Assembly (NCBI GenBank): GCA_030248135.1
Contig: JASANC010000738.1
Location: forward strand, 1-64,000
Source of the DNA: Theristus sp. LFF4_11
Lineage: Eukaryota; Nematoda; Chromadorea; Monhysterida; Xyalidae
Direction: 5' to 3'
Length of the DNA stretch: 64,000 bases
In this document: piece by piece, positions 56,258 through 64,000 of the stretch
Numbering within the stretch: position 1 is the stretch's first letter
Layout: each line of letters begins with the position of its first letter
The notes under the pieces: model-generated
Seen by the model: the letters and a program-made list of their open reading frames with translations, nothing else
Told to the model about the DNA's origin: nothing
The model's database searches: none
Position numbers and translations under genes: made by a program

Positions 56258-57927
56258 CAGTAGTAGAGCAGTATGGCGACGCAGGGTATGGCGCAGGCGA
56301 CCGTCAGTTGACGCCAGTCACGCCAGAAAATCGCCAAAATTCCCACCAAACAGACGCCAATCATCCAGAAAATGCCCTGGCAAAGCGTACCATATGAGCG
56401 GTTTCTCGTCACCATCACTTCACACGAATACACCCAGCCAACGACGCCGGTACCCTGAAACACGCAGTTCCTACATGTAGTTTGCGTTCGGCTTTTTGTT
56501 GCGTGTTTTGCCTGTTTTTTTTCGTAAAACACAATGGTAAAAGTCCTAGTCTGAAACTGGTGCACTCTATGACACACACACATGATGACACACACGTATG
56601 CCAGTGTGTTTGTGACTGCACGACATCACTGTGTTGTGAAGCCGAATTTCTTCAGATAAGACATTGTTGTTTGTGAAAAAAATGGAAAATTACGTACCGC
56701 ACAACTGATGCCATTGAACACGCGTAGCACAATGAATGTCGCCAAGTTCGGCACAAACGCACTGGCAAAGGACACCACAACCAGCAGCACGGCGTTGGCC
56801 AAGAAAACCTGAAATCTTACCGGATATATAAATTGATTTTGTTACGTTTTACTCACAGTACACGCGCTTTTCGCAAATGCATCTCAGAACGTTGCCAATG
56901 AAAATCAGCTTGAAACTGCTGGATATATCTATAGTTTTCATTTCGACTCTCCAAATCAAGCGACCATGTCAAAGTTCACCTTTCTCCGTCCCCAACGGTC
57001 GGCCAACCCAGGAACAACTGCGCCACCAAGGAAGAAACCAACGAAGAGCGCAGACGTTGCGAGACCAGTCAAATATGTCCGCGAACATACCAAGGACCAC
57101 TGGAAAGTTTCACCCAAATTCTGGTTATATCGTTGTTCTAATGGGCAAAAGAACGCTAGAACCGGTAAATAGCCCACTTTCTCTTGTATGATGCGGTGCG
57201 GTCTGCGATTTCTGGAACACTGCTACTTCCGCGCCAAGACACGCCCCAAATTAGAAAAAATAACGCAAAACAAAAAAAATAGAAACAAACTTACTTCCGA
57301 CACAATTGTCTGGCCAAATTCACGATTGAATCTGAGCACGGTGGAATTGTTTGCGGCACAGGTGGTCAGATTGTCTAATGGCGAGACACATTTGTCATTC
57401 CATGTTTCATTGGCGTCTGAGTTGAGTTGTGCCTGAAAAGTGAGCTCATTTTGATTAATTCAATATTTTGAGCCAAATGAAGGCCTAAGGGTCGGTAAAC
57501 GTTTGGACCAAACCAAAGGGAAGGGCGAAAAAAGGGGAAACGAAGGACCAAACGGTGCGGGAAAATCAAAACGAAGCTCCATTTTTTGTTCGGTCCTCCG
57601 TTTCGTTCTGCTTATCGCCCAACATTTGTCCTAGCGCATGTATTTCGTCTGTCTTTACTTTATTCTCCGAACATGTGAACGGTGGCTTATCAGCTGTGAA
57701 CGCGATGCTGAGCATCTGCAGCGCGATGAAAAACCATGCGAAATTGCCGAGCGTAAAAATCCACGTTTGATAGCGGCCCCATGCTCCTGAAAACGGTGGT
57801 GTGTGTGTGTATGATTGTCACCATTCGTGGATTTTTTTAATGAAGACTTTGAGAGAGCGGAAATTGGTCAGCAGAAATAGTTACCTAAGTGATAAAACGT
57901 TCGTTCAATATTCAGTTTTTTAGCCAT
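56258..57927 (-). CDS. SLC22-like 5' half, unit D (exons 1-6 only)
   Basis: Six exons in transcript order: 57927-57885, 57786-57659, 57432-57295, 57099-56980, 56808-56698, 56454-56258. They have exactly the lengths and phases of SLC22 gene B exons 1-6 and are very similar in protein (MAKKLNIERTFYHLG start, GLADRWGRRK, same ectodomain cysteines). All frames and splice sites are intact, including the phase-2 donor of exon 6 (GTCAGT). No exons 7-12 exist before gene C starts at 55649. The unit encodes helices 1-6 of the carrier only. It may splice over C exons 1-6 to C exon 7 (51830), which would give a full transporter, or it may be a truncated duplicate. Confidence 0.8.
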
Positions 57928-60852
57928 GCGGTGTTTAAAACTTGTTCAGGCAATTTGGGAATTTGAGGATCACGGCCTATTTATACTTGTGGCTCTGTAA
58001 CTTGTTACATTACGACATGTATCAATAATACATTGTGACCACCTTCTGATAGCGGTTCGGTTGGTTGGTAATATCTTTGTTTGTTTCTGCTTTTACGTGT
58101 CAGTTGATAAAGAAGTAGCGTGTGATGGGAAATTTACAGGAAATTGGGAACGGAACGCATCGATAAATCGGTATTACTTAAACTGTAAACAAGTATTGTA
58201 CATGTACTTGCAAATGTGCAAGCTCACCACTGCTTGTATGATTTGTGTAACGTGCAAATAAATTGAACAGGTAAATCTTCTCTACCATACTTTGTTCGAG
58301 CACTTCGCTGCGATGCTGCTTATTCTGAGCACTAAGAGCATTCTTCGGGGACGCGTTCAGATTTGAGGGACACCGACGCCGCACTTTTCCATTGGGACTC
58401 GGACTCGCTTCGTGGTACACCGCACCCTCGCAGCGGCCTGATTAGTTGCATTATTTTGCGGGGTAAAAAATCCCTTCAAAAAGGGGAGCGGTTGTAGAGA
58501 AAATATTGTGTCCTCAGTTCGTGACTAGGTTTCCAAGAACCATTTTTATCTTGTCAATTTTACAATCGTCACCGATACTCGAGGACGAAACGACTCGTTT
58601 TTGCACTTGTTTAATGATGCTGCAAACCTATAATTTATGTTGAAGCTGCCGGAAAATATTCCAAAATTGTCCGAACCAAACAAAAACTGGAAGCGGCAGA
58701 AACTTTGCCACGTGCAGTGCAAGCTACACCTAGGTATGTATCCGTTTGTCACCAGAAACGCAACGATTTTCAAGACCAAATTTCTGCTGTTTCGCCATAG
58801 AGAAAAACACGCTGCTCTGTTGTTATCCGAAAACCCCCAGCAGTATCCAAACGTAATCAGTCACATGAAGTGATGCATTAAACCGTGGTTGTGACCGGAC
58901 CAAAATCGATTTCAACTTTCCTCTCTCTCATACACACTCTTTCAGTGATAAATGCGCATTTTCGCTTTGACTCCTCATTTGAGAACCTCAGAATCTGCAA
59001 AATACATGGAGGTTTATGTAACTGCATGGTTTGTGATCAAAAATGAGCGGAGCCACAATCCTCCTGCAGCCTTAATATACATATAGCCATGAAAACTTTG
59101 CTAAATCAATTCGAAAATTTTTCCCGAACTAACTACTGTGGTCACAATTTTCAATATATCAGCTTGATTGCACTGAAATCCTGAAGTTCACCGATTAATA
59201 CGAAGATATGCTTGAGAAAAAATAACAGCGATGTTGTGTAACACCACGGGGCGTGCGAAAAATCAAACGTGCTCCGCTGTGGAGAAGAGAAAAAGTCTTG
59301 CACTGCTGAATTTACTTTCAGTTTCTTTGCAACAATCACATACACAGTTCCAATTTGCAATGGAACGGCTGACAAAGCTAGTTAGCTGGTTTCCACAATC
59401 ATCTAAAAAACACGGATCCATACATGAAATGATCCATTATTCCCTCTCAACTTTTGCCTCAACGTATGTAATCCATTTTGTCATATTTTGCAACCATCCA
59501 CGTCACTTAGCAATGTTACATAGGCCAATAATGCCATATGGCCATGAAAACACGCATAAAGCGGTCGCGAAGTTTTTTTTATTTTTGGGTTGTTAGCTTT
59601 TTTCGACCTCACTGATATAGCCAAATATTCAGTTTTTATTGTTGTTAAATTTGCTTCACGTGGCAGTGCGGTTCAGTTCGATGTCCTGCCGGTTTGATTC
59701 ACAGAATGGTCTTAAGACCTGGTTTTAGTTTTTGTTTTTGGCAAGACAATGCTTTACTGAATGTAAAGAACTCAAAAGTCCATTGGCGCTTTGTTTTGAT
59801 GCGTTTCGGGCTTTTCTTAGGCCGAAACATTATTGTGTTTTTATGGTTGGTTGTCCGCCTTTGAGTGTCCGCACGGTGTCCTGAAAAAAATGCATCCTGC
59901 ACTGCAAACTGCACTGCAACGTGCACTGCATCTTTAGAAAAACACAGTCAGTCAGGCAGTTTCAATCATGTTTTGCAGTGCAGAATTCAGTCGACGTTTA
60001 GGGCCACTTTTATTGACGGAACACCGCGCGGGCGTGCAGGACACCGGACACCTGTTTGGACACCATTTTGCCTGGATCTAGTTTTTCTTATTCATCCTGT
60101 TTCAAAAATTGTTTTTTTTTTGAAAAACACTGCCATTTGTTTGTTCGCTTTATTTGTTCCACCGTTTTACACACGGATCCATATTATTCTTACATGTTTG
60201 CATACCAGAATTATTTATTTTTTTGCTCATGACCTAAAAAATCCAATATCCTACCGATCACCGAGAAACAAACGGACACATCGTGAAAAACCGATGTCGG
60301 ATAAAAAAACGAAAATAAGAAAAATGTCAAAACATTCTGATTGCGTACGCTATCCAAGACAAGCGCGCGTTTAAAATGGGCTTTCACAAAAAAATCGCTG
60401 TCCTGTATTTGAAGATGGCTAACGGTATGATATCCCACCCGTGCCGTTTTTCCGGGTGCAAAAGCATCACAAGAGACGCGGTGCTTCATAATAGTGCTAG
60501 CATATTGGCTTCACATGCCACACATGCCGATGTCCGTCTTTCCTTGCATGCAAAAAATCGTGGCAAAAAACACATACAATGTACATACACACTCGGGACA
60601 ATTTGTCATATCTTAGAGTTTTTTTTCTTTCACCTTGTCCGGAACCACACGTTACATGCAGTACATGCACATGCACATGTGGCAAACAGCGTTACAGACA
60701 GAAGCATATTTGTGGAGTATATGCACATGTACGTATATGCGAGGAAACGAAGAGGAAGAATATGCCAATTTTGCTGTGCTTGTATGTGATATTATTTGCA
60801 GAGTATGGTTCCGCTTTTCATTTCCAGAACAATTTATGTGCGCAGATACAAA
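57928..60852. other. Spacer upstream of SLC22 unit D
   Basis: No gene recognised on either strand. It contains a CA/TG-rich patch and GCACTGCA word repeats at about 59890-59935. The promoter of unit D should lie at its left edge. Confidence 0.4.
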
Positions 60853-61679
60853 TACAGGGTGACGCATAAGTTATGTACCGCCTTTTGACAGCTCGTAATC
60901 TCGCGAACCAATAGATCGATATCTGGATAAATTTTTTTCAGATGATGTTCCTTAAACAAAAACTAAGGGATGCGCAAGGGTTCAGCACAATCCGACAAAC
61001 GGGTGCTGTGTAACAAAGACATCTCCAATAAATCAATTTTCTCGTTTTTTTCGACGCGGAGTCGCAGATGTTTGTTCAAACCAAATAACCACCAAAACAT
61101 GACACAGACAAACACGTTAGACTTTTTCAAAATGATCACCACCAGCATCAATGCACGTTTGCAACTGACTACGTCCATGTGCTAGAATGCGTGTGCGTCC
61201 GCGTGGACTGGTTAAGGTTCCGTGCCATTGCAGCTGCCACCTGTTCCGTTTTCGAAGCAGAGTGCTTTTCACCACAGGATGCCTAGTTCAAGACAAATCA
61301 GCTACAGAACCAGTCGCTTCGAAACGATCCACGATGTCCAAAACTTGTGGCCGGCGGAGGGACTTACGCAAGTGTTTTTCGCAGTGGCGAGGTGTTTCTT
61401 TTGCATTTTTTGTTTCATAAAGTGTTTCACGAGGAAAGCACGGTTTTCGATTGGCAACGACTCACGTCAGTCACAGCACACAATCAACTTTCAGCTCATC
61501 GCTGCTGTGCACAAGAAACAAAAGACGCATGCAACGTGATGCTTCACGTGCGGCCGCCAGGCTACATTCAGTCAGTCAGTCAGTCAGTTTTATTCTGCAG
61601 TGCACGGCATAATACCAGAGAAGTGTAAAACACCATGAGTAGGCAAGCCAAAACTACATTACTTATGTGCAACCCTGTA
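60853..61679 (-). mobile_element. DNA transposon relic, DUF4817-type transposase fragments
   Basis: Terminal inverted repeats TACAGGGTGACGCATAAGT (60853) and TACAGGGTTGCACATAAGT (minus strand from 61679) bound an 827-bp element. Inside, the minus strand near 61300-61370 encodes VLDIVDRFEATGSVADLS, then a stop, then a TRHPVVKS-like piece. This resembles the N-terminal helix-turn-helix (DUF4817) of a transposase family common in arthropods. Near 61130-61175 it encodes QLQTCIDAGGDHFE, resembling the C-terminal end of such proteins. The catalytic middle is deleted and stops are present, so it is dead. Confidence 0.7.
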
Positions 61680-62602
61680 CATTGTATGTACCAAATTTCG
61701 CCGGAGTACACAACTGGACTGACACTGTTTTGCTTTTTTTATGTCTCATTGACACACCGAGACCGAATTTCCTGCATATTGGCAGCATTCCTGTTTAAGA
61801 GCAGCGTGTTTTTGTGCGTTTTCCATGCTTTAATGACCGTGATATGCTGGAAAATTTGAGAATTTTTTCCAGCCTTTGGTTTCGGTTTTCAAGTCGTCTT
61901 ATGGCTACAAGAGATGGGAGAAGAAACGGACTTCCAAGGGAAAAATTTCGTCTCGTCAACTTTTCAAAGATTGCGCCTTTCATTTGACATTGCTCATCGG
62001 AGTAGAAAGAACTCTTTTGCCTACTGCCCGTAACTTGATATTCCAACTTCCATGTGCTCAGTTTTTCTTTACGTTTTTATTGCGTCGCTGTTTACTCTGA
62101 AGCGTCCGCGTGCGCGCGCACAACTAAAATGAGATAAACGTCGTTTTACGTGTAGCTTTGCATTTGTTAGTGCGAACAAAAAGTGCTCAAAATGCGCTTT
62201 CATCGCACTAGCGCTAGTGATCTTTGTTTCTTTTGTGTCTTTTTCACCCACCCTTTGTGTCTTTTGTTTGTTTATTCATTTATACGTTTTCATGCAATAT
62301 TGTACATGCAGTGTTGTTTGTGCAGTGTTGAGTATCATTGAGTTTTTGATCGCAAGTGTTTCGTGAAAATGTTCTCATATTCTTCTTCAAGAAAACTAAA
62401 AAATCAATTATCCTTTTGAACTATGATGTTGAGTTGATTCAGATAAATATTGAACAAAAAGACCTTCATAAAAGATAACATGTGTATTTTCAGCAGTTCT
62501 TTCAGAAATAAATCCTTCACGGTGCGCAGTTCAGTAAACCGATAAACCAATAACCAAAAACATGAAAAAGCATAAAATCTAAAAACATACGAAAAAATCA
62601 CC
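61680..62602. other. Spacer before the 62.6-kb gene
   Basis: No exon or clear repeat seen. The region just before 62603 should hold the 5' leader and promoter of the next gene; no TATA box is evident. Confidence 0.3.
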
Positions 62603-63287
62603 ATGGCCGACGAGCGCAGCACGACGGACGATGCATCGCCGCGACGAAACGTGCATCATCAGCAGTCGACGTTCTTCGAGCGCCTGGTGGCGTCCGCAAC
62701 GAACACGCCATTGCAGATTAGACGCTGGTATTTTTTGACTTGTTTAACGAGAATTAAAAAATACTGCACCCTCCATGAAAATCTAAAAGAGACCGCATGG
62801 AACTTTTGTGTTGGTTATGACTTTCACTGTGGTTATGACCAGACTAGCCATTCGCGCTTCATATTCCTTTCTTAACCTCTGACAATGAGCGCTTAAAAGA
62901 GTTTGGTTGGAATACTGAACACGTGATGCCGATTGCTTGTTCGATTCTTCATTTGTTGCTCGCTTGCAAGGTGCAACCGTTCTTGGTTTTCGTTTTGCTC
63001 AGTACTCTTTCTCGAAAACATTTTCCAGAAATCTGAAGGTACCCGAAACTTCAGGGTGGAAGTCCGAAGCCAGCGCCCTCGCCCAAACACGTTTCATCAT
63101 TTCTCTTGTTTTCCTAGGCACCCACAGCCGAACCCACTCGACAGTAACAATGGCCCGAATTATTACCGCAAGAATTTGGCGCCGCCAAACAATAAAAGAG
63201 CGAAACTACCGCATTCGGAGTCGCGGTCCTTGGGGAGCAGTCCACGCGTGACGAGACGCCCACTGCGGATACCGTACACGGCGGCAG
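62603..63287 (+). CDS. Unrecognised gene, first two coding exons (continues beyond window)
   Basis: The ATG at 62603 sits in a strong start context (TCACCATGG). Exon 1 is 62603-62727 (phase 2, donor GTATTT); exon 2 is 63118-63287 (acceptor TTTTCCTAG, donor GTAGGC, phase 1). Together they encode about 98 residues. These are hydrophilic, Ser/Arg/Pro/Asn-rich, with no membrane helix or signal peptide, and have a basic KNLAPPNNKRAKLPHSE-type stretch that could be a nuclear localisation signal. The GC-rich codon use matches the real exons of this window. I do not recognise the family. The next exon is not found before 64000. Confidence 0.6.
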
Positions 63288-63305
63288 GTAGGCTCTTTGA
63301 TTTTC

Positions 63306-63489
63306 GTACCGAGACTCAATGCGCGCATAGATGGGTAAACAGTCTCATGCATGACGCGGGAATTCAAAAATGGCAAAAAGTGATCCGAGTCCCTAAATAA
63401 GGCCGAGTCACGGGCAATTTTGAATTTATTTCCACATAGAGATGAAACTGGTTTCCTTTCCACGTCTTCACACGCATTGAGTCGTAGAA
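63306..63489. mobile_element. MITE, complete copy of the GACTCAATGCG family
   Basis: Ends GAGACTCAATGCGCGCATAG and CACACGCATTGAGTCGTAG are inverted repeats; the interior matches 18523-18702 in reverse orientation. It begins 18 bases after exon 2 of the 62.6-kb gene. Confidence 0.75.
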
Positions 63490-64000
63490 TCTAAAAAAAT
63501 GATAATACACGAAAAATTCTCAAATTCTGTGTTCCTGCAATAAGTAACATATGACGCCGCTGTTTTGTTGCCTTATTTCCATTTTATTGACTCAACGTGT
63601 GTGAAGAAAGCTTCATTTTGTAAGCTTGCTTTGATTATTCGTCGGTACCAAAGTGCACCCCAGAAACAACTGTTTCAGTAAACCTTTTTTGAAAAATAAG
63701 GCACCCCTCACAACTGTTTTTTCTTCCTAGTGTCTGCAAAAGTTTCAGCAGCGTCAGTGACACCATGACACTCTAATACGACATGCAAGTATTGATTGCC
63801 GGATTTTTTTGTTGGATGAAGCAAAACAACTAACTAACTATACATCGAAGAGTTTTAGCATCCGCCTTTATGCATATATACTTTTTGTGCAACTTGTCCA
63901 ATGTTAGCGCTGTTATATGGCTCTTTTCACGCCTTCATGTGTGTTCGTGTTGTTTTGTTCGTAACACGTTTGTCCGCCAGCACACGACGCTGCGTGTGAC
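63490..64000. other. Intron of the 62.6-kb gene up to the window end
   Basis: No exon in phase 1 with a good acceptor is visible; the sequence is T-rich. The next exon probably lies outside. Confidence 0.3.

Noticed and set aside
59865..60374. 169-codon open frame with Cys-Thr-Ala repeats
   Set aside because: Produced by GCACTGCA word repeats; AT-rich codon use and no family features.

Overview
This window is nuclear DNA from an invertebrate animal. Genes are cut into many short exons by GT-AG introns, several 3' splice sites are TTTCAG-like, and introns are filled with SINEs, MITEs, Helitron-like elements and microsatellites. Exons are GC-rich at third positions and introns are AT-rich. I could not fix the phylum; an ecdysozoan is a guess only.

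1-25 kb (+ strand): an insulin/IGF-type receptor tyrosine kinase, rebuilt here as about 29 exons (3764-25053, about 1,694 aa). It has a signal peptide, L1, Cys-rich region, L2, three FnIII domains, an insert domain with a furin site (RRKR), one membrane helix, a juxtamembrane NPEY, a complete kinase domain and a long low-complexity tail. Its first two coding exons exist a second time at 153-471, about 3.6 kb upstream, cut off where a repeat begins. Its introns carry SINEs, MITEs and a nested Helitron-like pair.

27-58 kb (- strand): a family of SLC22-like (organic cation/anion, major facilitator) transporter genes. Gene A (27384-32351) has 12 exons. Gene B (34620-47886) has 12 exons. Gene C (49331-55649) has 12 exons. 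Unit D (56258-57927) has only the first six exons. B and D are alike in exons 1-6. B and C are nearly identical in exons 7-12. C exons 1-6 are divergent and lie between D exon 6 and C exon 7. The layout therefore looks like two alternative 5' halves (D1-6, C1-6) in front of one shared 3' half (exons 7-12), with all junctions in phase 2.

A PAR/CES-2-like bZIP transcription factor (37366-39329, + strand, 390 aa) lies inside the roughly 8-kb last intron of gene B, on the opposite strand.

58-64 kb: an 827-bp DNA transposon relic with terminal inverted repeats and DUF4817-like transposase remnants (60853-61679), then the first two coding exons of an unrecognised gene (62603-63287) that runs out of the window.

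The strongest observations are the split-half SLC22 arrangement, the bZIP gene nested in an SLC22 intron, the duplicated receptor 5' end, the nested Helitron-like pair with exact A|T insertion, transposon ends that now abut splice sites, and a charged helix plus poly-Asp in the receptor insert domain. All gene models are manual splice calls from sequence; no transcript data were available.
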